Assembly (NCBI GenBank): GCA_019454045.1
Contig: SKCR01047726.1
Coordinates: 1 to 64,000 of the forward strand
DNA length: 64,000 bases
Source of the DNA: Zanthoxylum bungeanum
Taxonomy: Eukaryota; Streptophyta; Magnoliopsida; Sapindales; Rutaceae
Direction: 5' to 3'
The position numbers and the translations under genes were made by a program. Under the pieces are notes generated by a model. That model did no database searches. It was not told the origin of the DNA and was given only the letters and a program-made list of their open reading frames with translations. Shown piece after piece: positions 1 to 11,028 of this stretch. Position 1 is the stretch's first letter. The number at the start of each line of letters is the position of its first letter.

Positions 1-893
1 AATCTCATCATTTCACTTTCTCTCATAATTATAATTATACTATATGACATGTCAAGCAAGTCATTGGTCATCTTTCTCGCTAATTAATTATTATTAACTT
101 ATTTATTAAGAGGAATTAAAAAGTCATTACTAATATAATCTATTTAAATAATAGTTATTTACTAAATCATCTTATCCTTTTTTTTCTATTTTATACTCAT
201 TACTAAATTATTTATTAGTGAAAGTTCGAGAGCCATAAATTATATAATGTTAATTATAAAAGTGTCTCTAGCCTAACCAAATCTATTTTTATTCCCTATT
301 ATAAAAATAGTATAAACTGGAATAATTAGAAGACACATTTGTTAATTTGAGTAGAGGTTAAATGACTTACATTATTTGAATAACTATGATGGAAGTAAAA
401 TCCTATTCAATTTTATTTCTTATATTTGGTATCAATCATACCTATAAGACGAGATTACAATAATAATTCTAATAATTTTTAATATCAAAAATAAGCAGAA
501 TCATAAACATTAAAATAATAAACATATATTCCAATATTAAGAATAAACATACTCATTTTTATTGGTTCTAAATATGTATTTGATGGGGTTATTCGTCATT
601 CAGAAGTTTCTATGTTACTGCAACAATTTATATTTTAAGGTAGATGGTTGATATTGATTTTCTACTCTTGTATATCCCCCTAAAGAATTATTTGGCATGA
701 TGCGTTGTTAATCATTTTTAACATGCATAATTCAAGCAAATTAATAAATAAAACATACAACTCAAAGACATGGAAAACTCGTGAATTATTCTGTAAAAAA
801 TGATCTCTAAACAAAATTGAAGAAACTATGTCCTTAAGAACTTTTAGCCATGTCTCGGTGCTCTTACGGATCTATTGGATAACATTATCTTAG
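1..893. other. AT-rich intergenic DNA, no gene seen
   Basis: No reading frame with a recognisable protein and no clear terminal or tandem repeat is visible. The stretch is rich in A/T runs and ends in the sequence that became the target site of the solo LTR to its right. Confidence 0.6.
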
Positions 894-898
894 GATAC
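894..898. repeat. Left target-site duplication GATAC of solo LTR X1
   Basis: GATAC at 894-898 is repeated exactly at 3133-3137, directly outside the TG/CA-type ends of the LTR. Confidence 0.85.
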
Positions 899-1400
899 CG
901 TAGGAGCGAAGAGGGGTTTACCGCTATGCCTATGATGTTTGGCGACCACGACACTGTTGGGCTCGTAGCCCGTAGAGAGTACGGAGTAGCCCACGGGGAC
1001 TAAATCGGAGAATAAAGGAGTCGCCACCCAGCATGAACTGGGAAATGATTTAAGGCCGCACTCGCCACTTGCAAGGGAATACCTCAAACCGTTGGGTTCG
1101 GAATGGTCCCTTACTTATGCCAGTATAATGGACGGGTTCACACAATGGTATAACCAAGTCTTATTTGGTACATGCAAGATATTCAAATAAACACACAAAT
1201 TTGCACACCCATGAACATGAATATAAATAAAGAAAATTAATTCAGAAATGCAAGGTACGATAATAAGAATCATAATAATCAAAAGCAGGAAAAGCGTCAA
1301 TAAATAAATGCAAATAATTAATCCCAAACGCATAATGCAAAATAACTAAAGAGATAAAAATGCATAGAATATAAAGAAAGAGGTTGTCCAATGTGTGTGC

Positions 1401-1535
1401 GTTCGTGTGGTGTTCGTAAACGTGTTCGAACAAAGTGTTCTAGAGAGTTCACATTTGTGTAGCGTTCGAAGACGCGTTCGAATGGAGTGAGGCAGAATAC
1501 TTGCGTTCGAGTTACGTTCGAAAATGCGTTCGAAC
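1401..1535. repeat. Cluster of GTTCGAA-like motifs
   Basis: About eight GTTCG or CGTTCGAA motifs lie within roughly 135 bp of the X1 LTR. On the minus strand they are downstream of the LTR's TATA box, so they would be transcribed. The matching part of the second X LTR carries a different repeated motif (TCTGGTCGGA, for example near 46647 and 47420). Confidence 0.55.
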
Positions 1536-1594
1536 ATTCTTATAAGAACAACACCAATAATGACATAAACACACAGATATGAGTATTTCCTGAG

Positions 1595-1688
1595 TGGTAC
1601 GTGGATTTGTATCCTAAGTACAGACCGCACTACCGTCTATTCGGATTTGGCTATGAAATTTATGTCTGGGTTTCCATCCGATATACCA
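1595..1688 (+). repeat. 94-bp shared module, copy 1
   Basis: This segment runs from TGGTACGTGG to ATATACCA. It has counterparts of exactly the same length at 46858-46951 (X-family LTR, same orientation) and 11711-11804 (Copia-A leader, inverted). The ends carry a 5-bp inverted repeat TGGTA/TACCA. By eye about three quarters or more of positions agree between copies, while the flanks do not align. Confidence 0.75.
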
Positions 1689-2226
1689 CAAGGGATAATA
1701 CCACACATAATCATCAATGCAATATAAGCGGGCATAAAAAAGGGGAGAAATATAAAATAACAATAAAAGTAAATAGACAAAAGCTAAATGATAAAATAAA
1801 TGCTATAAAAATAAAATTAAGATAAACAGTAAAATAAATACGACATAACGAAATAAAGATGAATAATGAAACTAAATACGGAATAATAAATAACAGTAAA
1901 ATAAATAAAAATAATAATAAAATAACCATAAAAGAAAATATAAAATATGATTATAAAATGCTAAAAAAGAAAAATATGACCAATAAATTTGGCCGTCTTT
2001 GATGTAGGACTTCGCATACCCTGCTGGACGTTTGTACACGTCTAACCAGGCATGACGTGTCCGGAACTATAAAAATAAATAGGGTGCCCTCAGGTCTTAC
2101 CTTTCAAGTTGCTTTCTTGGAAATGCGTTAAGCTGTCGCTGGAAGGATTGAAGTTTGTTGTTTTTCAGGTTTGCTGGTTTGTTGTTTCTGCTCACTGTTT
2201 CGCTATTTCTGCTCACCGTTTCTCTA

Positions 2227-2345
2227 TTTTTAGGCTGCTATTTTTGCTTTTTTTGGGCTGCTATTTTGGTTGTTTTTGGGCTGCTGTTTTTTCGATTTTT
2301 GGCTGCTGTTTTTGAGATTTTTTTGGCTGCTATTTTTGGGACTAT
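2227..2345. repeat. Degenerate tandem repeat, about 23-30 bp unit
   Basis: Five successive units share the core GGCTGCTATTTTT or GGCTGCTGTTTTT, separated by T-rich spacers. Two further related units (TTCTGCTCACTGTTT) lie just to the left, inside solo LTR X1. Confidence 0.65.
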
Positions 2346-2486
2346 TTCGGTGATAATGGACTGGTTGTTTTCTTTATCTGTTCGGTAATTTGGTGGGGCT
2401 ATTTTGGCTTGATTTGTTTTGTTGCTTGTTCGGTGGATACTGCCGTGTGTGTGTGTTTTAGGTTGAGAGAGGAGAGTCGTGTATGT

Positions 2487-2582
2487 CTCGTGAGTGGTGT
2501 CTAGGTTTTTTAAGTGTGAAGTCGTGTGTGTGTGCTCGTGAGTGGTGTCTAGGTTTTTTAAGTGTAAAGTCGTGTGTGTGTT
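2487..2582. repeat. 48-bp tandem duplication
   Basis: Two adjacent units of 48 bp, starting at 2487 and 2535, each begin CTCGTGAGTGGTGTCTAGG and end in a GT-rich run. They differ by one or two bases. The duplication is inside solo LTR X1. Confidence 0.75.
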
Positions 2583-3137
2583 TCTTGTGAAGAGAAAGAT
2601 GTAGAGAAGCCTTAGGTTTGTTTTGGTGAACTGTCGTGTGAGGTTTTTTTTTTTAGAGAGCCCTAGGGTTTGGTCAAGTCTCCTTTTTATAATGTTTTCA
2701 AGAGATCTTCAATCAAGGAAATAAATCAAATAAATTTGGAGGATATATTCTGGGAAAGAATTTTTGTAATTTTGGTGAGGAGGATATTCACAATCTCTTT
2801 AAATTGGAAGGTGATTTGTGGGATTTTGCACATTTATTTTGCATGGGATTTTTTTATTTGGGAAGGCCATGGGAGTGTGGGCTTTGTGGATGGGTTGTAT
2901 GGGCCTTGTGTGGTGTGGGCTTGTACATGGATTGCAGGGGTTTTGGGCCGAGGCTAAGGTTTAAAACAACGGCTGAGCGAATCTGCGGCGGGTTAGTGAG
3001 TCTGAATCCCGTGAGGTGCTAATTTTGCAATTTTTCCTTCCAGCATTCGTTTCCCATGACTTCTATAACTTTTCAGGTAGTGCCTCCATACGAGGCTCAT
3101 CATTGGGCTTATGCGAAAATGCAGTGTCTACAGATAC

Positions 3138-4139
3138 TTGGTTGCTTCTTAAAAAATGTGGCACTCATTTTTTCAAGAATCACAAACTTGAAAATGGTGG
3201 AAACTCTCTAAAATTGCTCTTTTTATGCTTAAGGACAAGTGAAAGAAAATTGAATTTATTAAAAAAATGTGAACCCAATGACCCTATTTATAGACATGAA
3301 GGGTTGCCTTTGTAAAGACATTTAACTTAAAGGATGTAATCCTTTAAGGTTTATAACCCTTTAATATATCATTTGGACTCAAAGATTATAATCTTTCACT
3401 TTAAGGGACATATTCATTCAATTTGTGTATTTCTTAAAAGTCACATATTAAGGGATATATCCTTTCAATTTGTGTCTTTCCTAAAAGTCAAATATTAAGA
3501 GACATGTCTTTTAATGAGACACTCTATAAATACATTCATTAATTATAAATTTTTCTACTATTCCCCATAATTTTCTAATTATCAATGTAGACATTTGAGA
3601 GAGATTCATTGAAATAAAACTGCATCAAAATATGTAGCTTTCTCCTTGAAATTTTCCTAGTAAATGACTATCGGATTTACTTGGCAAACCAGTGACCATA
3701 GTCTTGAACTGTTCCATCGTTGGTGTAAACCAAGACAATAATCATCACACAGCTTCACTTCGACAATTTCCTGTTCTACGGTTGTGTTCAATTCGGCCAT
3801 GAACGTTGGTCCTGGTTTCATCAAGTATTTTTAGGAATCCAACCTTTAAAATTCTCATGGAAGCAACCTCACTTCTTACTTGAAAAATATAATCTACTAG
3901 CAAATGTATTCTTTCTTTACCCCTAGTAAAACTCTTTTCCTAATATAGTGATCATTATAAGTCTTTTCTTACCCTAACCTTGACAGACAATACTTACATC
4001 ATTATAGGAATAAGAAGTAGTACAAATCTCTATTGTGCTTGATTTAAATTATAAAAAGTTTCACTTGTCCATTTTGAACCTAGATCTTAGGATCTTTAGT
4101 CATGTAGGTTGGGTTTCCACAATGACAATTATTAATTTA
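3138..4139. other. Non-coding, probably 3' region of Copia-E
   Basis: No gene is visible. 3320-3520 contains an approximately 60-bp unit repeated two to three times (core AAAAGTCACATATTAAGGG and variants). Because 4140-4790 is the C-terminal end of a Copia pol on the minus strand, this block is where its 3' untranslated region and LTR should be, but no LTR boundary could be fixed. Confidence 0.45.
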
Positions 4140-4790
4140 TAGGCTTCAATCTCATTCTCCTCGATGACTTCTCAACTTGCTCTTAAGGTAAACCTTTCAT
4201 AAGTGGATCTGTTAGGTTTTCTTTTGATTTGATATAATCTATTGAAATTATGCCGCTTCAGAGTAGTTGTCTTATGATATTTTATCTTCAATGTATTTGT
4301 CGAGACTTTCCATTATACATTATATTTTGGGCTCTCCCAATAGCCGATTAGCTATCACAATATATGTTTAAAGCTTGCACCGATTTTGGCCAGTTTGGAA
4401 TATCCTCTAAGAAATTTTAAAGCCATTCCATTTCTTCTGTAGTTTTGTCTAATGCTATTAACTCAGACTACCAAGCAATACATGTTTGTCTCGAGGAATT
4501 CCACAATACGAATGCACCCCCTAGCGTGAAAATAAATCTACTTGTGGACTTGTAGTCTGTTGTATCAGATATTCAGTTAGCATCACTGTATCCTTCTAGG
4601 ACAGTAGGATATCTTATATGATGTAGACTATATTTTGAAGTTTCTCTTAGATACCTCAAAACTCTTATTTTGGCTTTACAATGGTTATATCTTGGATAAC
4701 TCGTATATTTACTAAGCTTGTTTACGGTTTGTGTGATATATGGCCTTGTTCAATTTGTGAGATACATCAGATTTCTAATGATTTTTGAAT
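4140..4790 (-). pseudogene. Copia-E polyprotein remnant, end of RT and RNase H
   Basis: Read on the minus strand this is the C-terminal part of a Copia polyprotein. Visible signatures, in order, are LMYLTN-TRP and KYTSYP at the RT/RNase H junction, VLRYLRET, EGYSDAN, FTLGGA, a CDS motif where the family has its third RNase H aspartate region, and DPLMKGLP at the C-terminus. The first catalytic aspartate of the YSDAN motif is kept, but there are many stop codons. The upstream part is cut off at 4808 by the inverted-repeat block. The element is old; its sequence type differs from Copia-A to -D, so it is a separate lineage. Product in life: the enzyme that removes RNA from the RNA/DNA hybrid during reverse transcription. 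Confidence 0.8.
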
Positions 4791-4807
4791 ACATTAATTG
4801 CGATATG

Positions 4808-6049
4808 TGTTGGGATATAAGCCCTATAGCTTCATGTAATGTAAATAAAATTATATTTTATGAAATAAAAATATGCATTATTCATTATTCATTTATCAAA
4901 GTGTTTGATTTATATCACATATTCTAAATTATCTTATTACCTTTGATTACTCATGTGCCTTCAGACTTAGTGTATGAGTGTCATACACAAGAGAATTTAA
5001 GTTTGAAGTTAGTAATCTAAAATAGTCCGTAGAGAGTAAAAAAATTGGTACTTTTTTACGGTTTATCTATAGTTACGGTCCATTCTATAATTGTATGGCG
5101 ACCTTGATTTGGGATCGTCTATGTGGTGGCATGAGAATGGAAGCACCTTATATGATGTGATCATATATGACTGGACCCAAATATAAATAAATTTATTATA
5201 ATATCCGTTAAATAAATAAATTCATTTCAATCTACTAGATGGTCATATATGGATTGATCTGAATCCTGAGTGTACTAAGAACTCATGTATGACAGACTAT
5301 GTCTTTTGATTTACAAATGTGAGGTAAGTGTAGCAATCCCGACCAAAATCTACGTACTTTGGAGACATGACTTGGTGTGTAGAGGGGGAAATTTTACATA
5401 AATATGGAGTTCACTCCTTCTTAAGAGAAGTAGATGAGTATCTTCCTTAAGGGTTGATTCGGTACTTGAATGATTAGATCGCTCAAGTCTTTCTATTGCG
5501 AATAGAAATATTAACATTCATAATGGTTATGAATAAATAATTCGTTAGATAATCAATGGTACGTAAGGTAAAAATAGTTAAAGGGATATAATGGATATTA
5601 TGACACAGCTTTAATTATGAGATACTCGTGAAGGGCCAGTCTGTATGTAATGACTATATCAATGGACACCGACGTAGTTTGGCTTATATTATCTCTCTGC
5701 AGTAATGAGAGTGCAGATTCAAGTTTTTTGTGGAATAACCCAAAGTTAATATTTGAAATATTTAATTAAGAGTTTAATTTAATATTCCGAGATTATTGGA
5801 GCTCGGAAACGTATGTCCATTTGGTCCCCATGCTAGTTTGATATATTGTAGCAGATTAAATATAATTGGATAGTCCAATTATATACAATATAATTTAATA
5901 ACATATAATATATATATTTATTTATTTATTTATTTAGTAATATTATTTTGTCATACTTAAAACTATATGATAATTTTAATATATGATTTTTATAATAAAT
6001 GATTATATGATAATTATTTATTATATGTTATTAAATTATATTGTATAAT
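4808..6049 (+). repeat. Inverted repeat Z, left arm (LTR-like)
   Basis: Starts TGTTGGGATATA. Its reverse complement is found at 9633-10850 with long near-identical stretches, including the part with TGTCATACAC and the part with GGACCCAAAT. The TGTTGGG start is LTR-like, but no paired CA end or TSD was found. An internal AT hairpin (arms 5882-5910 and 6019-6047, 29 bp, perfect) sits at its inner end and is not present as a full hairpin in the other arm. Confidence 0.7.
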
Positions 6050-8538
6050 CTTAAGACTATTGTAGGTTATTTTTTATTGAAAAATTATACCTAAAACACA
6101 GTGGAAGTTGACGAAAAAATAGGGTTGTTCGGCAGTGAGCAAGGCACATATTCGGGTCCAAAACAATTCAGATTTAAGTTGTTGTTTGGGGGCGGTTTGT
6201 AGGAACCGATTTCCTAGAGCAGCTGAAACACTTTAGGCACCTAGGATAGGCCTTGAAAACAAATTCCGCTCTTCTCCTTGCTTGGTCGAATGTGAACAAC
6301 TCCTTCACTGAAATTTTGCTTCTCTTTTAGCAAGATTTCAGCATCGAAATAATACCCGAACGACCCCCAAATAATGTTAGGGTTGGTGCTCGGAGTGCCA
6401 ATCCGGATCGTATTTATGTCCGATTCATGAATACAGGCAATTCCATTTTTCATAATATTACTTATTTAATGGTAGCACCTCCTGTCTTTTATACACATAT
6501 TCAATCTAATTACGATTAGATTGAAACTAAATTTGGTTTAGTGATACTTGTATATTATACAAAGTACCCTAGGATTTACAATGTAGTGCTCAGTTACAAC
6601 GTAGTTTGTAATTGACATTGGGAAGCGCACTAAGATGTATATTCTTAAATAAAGTTCCTGGTCAAGATTTACTAACATGGGTTGATTAGTAAAATCTGTT
6701 GAGACCAATACATGTCGTATATCGTGACTTGGTCCGATGGTTTATCCCAATGAACCATGAGTCTCGGAAGACTCGTATAGACATGTAGGTATTTATTTGA
6801 TAAACATTGAACGACTCACTGAAGATTTCCTAATATATGGTACACCAACGTCAATGGGAATCTTCTCGAGTTGAGCGAGCATAGTGGTCCTTCGACTTGA
6901 GATACCACTATGGATATATGAGATATCCTCCACACTTTGATGGCAGTCACGTCACCGATCTATTCATGATCAAACCTCCGCCTGTTCGTTGGGTGTGGAC
7001 TAATGCTCATGATATCCTATGCGTATCAAGATAGAATCTGTCAGACCTGTGTACAGGGCATAGGCATCCTACACGTGTTTGCGATCTAGTAAATCCATGG
7101 CCATGGTTTAACTTCGGAAATTAGTTCCGAGTGTTATTTAGAGATCGTAAATTAAAGTCAACTATATTATACCGAAATGATTTGATGTTTTTATCTATAT
7201 CACATGTATAATATGGATAGCCTGTGACGGAGGGATTATACGTATGCAATGACCTCGACTTGCATAGTTTAACGAGTTTATCCGTGGTCGTCATAATTCA
7301 TGAGTGGGTAAATTATGGACACAAAATTGGATTTCGTGACGGATAAACCTAAACTTAGAAAGTCCCACATTATGAAGTGTACTCGTTGAGCACTTGGACA
7401 ACGCGTTATGAATAATACAGATTATTCATAATACTTCATCGGATTAAATGAGTTAATTCGAATCGTTTAAACGATTAAACGATAACACATGCATTAGGGG
7501 ATTTTGGTCATTTAATAATTATTGTGTATTTGTATTTGATACATAATTTGATTAGATACACATTAATTAATTGTCAGATGAGATTTTGACACATGCCATT
7601 AATATATATATTTGTTATTTAATGTAAATAAAATACATATATAATAATAATTATATTTATTAATTATTTAAATATTTAAATGTTAAATATTTGAATAATT
7701 AATTGATAAACTTTTTCATAAATGTTATGATAAATGTCTAATTATTATTGGTGACATATGGCATATTTTAAATTAACCTTTATGTGTGTGAATTTGATTT
7801 GCTAACATAAGGCTTACTTTTATTTAATTGCAATAAATTTACAAAATGGCCCTCCTAAGTCGGTCAAGATCCATTTTTTAAAGTTAATTTTTTTTTCTTT
7901 TGCTTCCAAGGGAATTTTATGGCCGAACACCACCAAAAATAATAGCTCTCAAAATTGGTTTTATGAAACAAGAAGGAAAAGGAAGAAAATCAAGAAAAAC
8001 TTTAGGAAATCAAAGAATTAAAGGTAATTCTATATATCTCTAGGCTTGAAAGCATGTTTCTTATTTCTTGATGATCTATTGAGATTCTAGGGTTTCCTTT
8101 TTCTTAAAAATTTGGGGCTTTTGGATTTGGTGGATGAATTGGAAGGCTATGTGCATGTGTGAAGTTGATTTGGATGATATTATTGTAATTATTGTCCAAT
8201 TTGATCATTTGATGAAATGTTTTCATTCTAGAGTGTTATGGCCACTCTTTTAATGCATAGAATTATTCTTGGGTGGTTCATGTGTGGTGACTTTGATTGG
8301 TGTTTTGATTAATTGGATTAATCTTGAAAAAATTGGATTTAAAGCATGAAAATTGACATTTTTGCATTCTGGATCAGATCTGGAATAACAATGAATGTGG
8401 TGATGAAAAATATTTCATTTGAATGTATTGGGTATGTTTTGGGTATTGGAACAATTTCCGGAAATTATTTCAGAGTTGAAATAAGCGAAAACGGCTAAAA
8501 ACGACGTTACCGGGTGACTTTTGAGCCAATCAGGTGAC

Positions 8539-8577
8539 GGCTGCCCAAACAGTGAATTTATCACTGTTCGGGCAGCC
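8539..8577. repeat. 17-bp inverted repeat (hairpin)
   Basis: Arms 8539-8555 and 8561-8577 begin and end with GGCTGCCC and GGGCAGCC, pair at 16 of 17 positions, and enclose ATTTA. The stem is GC-rich compared with its surroundings. Confidence 0.75.
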
Positions 8578-9089
8578 CAGGAACTGCCCTAACACTATTG
8601 GGGCTGACCTGGGCAGTCCCCGTATGTGTTGGGTGGTCGGTTCGGTCAAAAACGCGTTTTGCTCCATTTTGTGGGAAAACGTTTTCGTAAAAGTTTCACG
8701 AAATTTCTTAGTGGTTTATGTCGTTATTTGATATCGAATAAATGTGTTTAGGTGAAATATGAATAAATTATTCATATTAGATATTGAATAATTTATTCGG
8801 TAATTTAAAAAGTTTTAAAATTACGATTTCGCCCGAACAGCGCTTCCGCTGCGCCCATTGACCAAAACTCCAACAAATAATGGTTAAAATTTGAATTACT
8901 TTGGACCCGAATATGCACCCAGCACACCCCTGAAACAACCCATGATTTTCACCTGTTCCAACAATGTTTAAGGTCTGATTTTTCAATCAAAACATCCCCA
9001 CAATAGTCTTAAAACACCCCTCAATGTTTCCTAATTTTTTTGGATTTAAATAAAATCAAACCAAACCCAAAAACACAACACAAAGTGGC

Positions 9090-9116
9090 GGCAGTGAGCA
9101 AAATATGCTCACTGCC
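9090..9116. repeat. 11-bp perfect inverted repeat (hairpin)
   Basis: Arms GGCAGTGAGCA and TGCTCACTGCC enclose a 5-base loop. The same GGCAGTGAGCA word appears once near 6130. Confidence 0.75.
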
Positions 9117-9632
9117 ATGAAATAGTAAAGAAAAAGAGATGATGGTGATTTTTGTTCAATACCAAATGGTCTTATGTGCTATACCTCGCAACTAACAGAA
9201 ACCAGTGTTGGCTAGACTCACAAACTAATCTCTAAACACTTTAGAGATCAAGGAATTATCACATGACTATTTTGTTTTTGTTTTTCTCTTCCTATTTTCT
9301 TTCAACTCATAGAAAAGATGAACTATGGTGGCTAGGGTTTGGAAAATTTGAATTAGGTTAAAAAAGAATAATACTTATCCTTTTATACTTGGGTTTTATT
9401 TTACAAAATAAAACAAAACTCTTCCCCTCCCTATTACTCAAGTTTCAGCAAGCCCTAACAAGTTTTTAAAAATTTTATAACATCAAATCCTTTTAGTTAA
9501 TGTCATCATCATGACAAAAGAATGTTACAAAATAAAATAAGTTATTATCCTTTTAAAAGGTGAAACTTCCATTCCAACCAAAAGATTTCCAAAAACTTAT
9601 TTTTGGAAATACATAATTTAAACCTTTATTAA

Positions 9633-9750
9633 ATTATACAATATAATTTAATAACTTATAATAAATAATTATCATATAATTATTTATTATAAAACCATAT
9701 ATTAAAATTAGTATATAGTTTCAAGTGTGACAAAATAATATTATTAATCA

Positions 9751-9783
<33 letters not shown>

Positions 9784-10850
9784 GACTATCCAATTATATT
9801 TAATCTACTACAATATATCAAGCTAGCATGAGGACCAAATGGACCTACGGTTCCGAGCCCCAAAAATCCCAGAATATTAATTAAACTCTCAGTTAAATTT
9901 TCTGAATTATTAAATTCGGATTATTCCACTAAAAATCCGAAGCTACACTAACTCTGGTTGTCGTAGATAGATAATATAAGCTGAACTACGTCATTGTCCA
10001 TCGATATAGTCATTACATATGGATTAGCCATTCACGAGTATCTCATAATTAGAGCCAGATCATAATGTTTGTTATATCCCAATAATTATTTTTATCTTAA
10101 GTACTATTGATTCTCTAATGAACGATTTATTCATAACCATTATGAATGTTAATATTTCTATTCGGAATATAAAGACTTGAGCACTCTAATTGTTCATGTA
10201 TCGAATCAACTCTTAAGGAAGATACTCATATACTTCTCGTAAGAATGAGTGAACTCTTTATCTATGTAAAACGTCCCCAGCTACATGCCAAATTATGTCC
10301 CCAAAATACGTAGCTATTGGTTGGGATTGCTACATCAACTCACCTTTGTAAATCAAATGACATAGTCTATCATGTAAGAGTTTGTAGTACACTCAGGATT
10401 TAGATTAATCCATATATGACCATCTAGTAGATTGAAATGAATTTCTTTATTTAACGGATATTATAAGAAACTCATTTCTATTTGGGTCCAGTCTTATATG
10501 ATCTCATCATATAAGGTGCCTTCATTCTCATGTCACCACATGGACGATCCCAAATCAAGATCGTCATATAATTATAGAATGGACCGCAGCTATAAATAAA
10601 CCGTAAATAAAGTACCCGTTTTGTTTTCTCTCTATGGATTATTTTAGATTACTTACTTCAAACTTAAATCTTCTTGTGTATGACACTCATACACTAAGTC
10701 TGAAGGCACATGAGTAATCAAGGGTAAACAAGATAATTTATAATATGCGATATTAAAAAAATACTTTGATAAATGAATAATGCATCTTTTTATTTCATAA
10801 AATATAATTTTGTTTACATTACATGAAGCTCTATGGAATATATCCCAATA
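9633..10850 (-). repeat. Inverted repeat Z, right arm (LTR-like)
   Basis: Reverse complement of 4808-6049; the outer end reads CCCAATA where the left arm predicts CCCAACA. A simple (AT)n run of about 28 bp lies at 9756-9783. The two arms enclose about 3.6 kb. Confidence 0.7.
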
Positions 10851-11014
10851 TTGTTCATGTACTTTTTCGAGGCTGAAATTTTTCTAAAAAATAAGCAAAA
10901 TATTAGTAAAGGAGCTGGTCACATTCGGACAAATAAGGGAAGGGCAGAAAAAATTTCAAGGCCGATCCCAGGTGCCTAAGGTGTTTCAGCTGCGCTAGGA
11001 AAGTGGTTCCTACA

Positions 11015-11028
11015 ATTGGCATTAAGAG
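11015..11028 (+). promoter_or_regulatory. Degenerate primer-binding site of Copia-A
   Basis: One base after the LTR end CTACA stands TTGGCATTAAGAGC, close to the usual plant Copia site TGGTATCAGAGC complementary to initiator tRNA-Met. It fixes the 5' LTR end and the plus orientation. Confidence 0.6.

Larger units (their letters stand above)
899..3132 (-). mobile_element. Solo LTR, family X (Tat/Ogre-like gypsy)
   Basis: The block is flanked by a perfect 5-bp duplication GATAC (894-898 and 3133-3137), the signature of one LTR left after recombination between the two LTRs of an inserted element. On the minus strand it begins TGTAGACACT (at 3132) and should end CTCCTACA; the last base is mutated, so the plus strand reads CG instead of TG at 899. 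A second copy starting TGTAGGAGCG lies at 34173, where the neighbouring primer-binding-like sequence places the family near Tat/Ogre gypsy elements. A TATAAAAAGG box on the minus strand near 2684-2693 is shared with the other copy (near 47272). No internal domain is present, so the superfamily call rests on the second copy. Confidence 0.85.
6050..9632. other. No gene; old inverted repeat-derived DNA
   Basis: This stretch lies between the two Z arms. 6199-6365 is the reverse complement of 10851-11014 (the Copia-A 5' LTR end), and roughly 6110-6190 is related to the reverse complement of 8860-8975. The rest is AT-rich with no recognisable protein. Two strong small hairpins occur (8539-8577 and 9090-9116). 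The simplest reading is several old LTR fragments of one or two families in opposite orientation. Confidence 0.55.

Noticed and set aside
2109..2388. Phe/Leu-rich open frames looking like membrane segments
   Set aside because: They are translations of the T-rich GGCTGCT tandem repeat in solo LTR X1, open in two frames.
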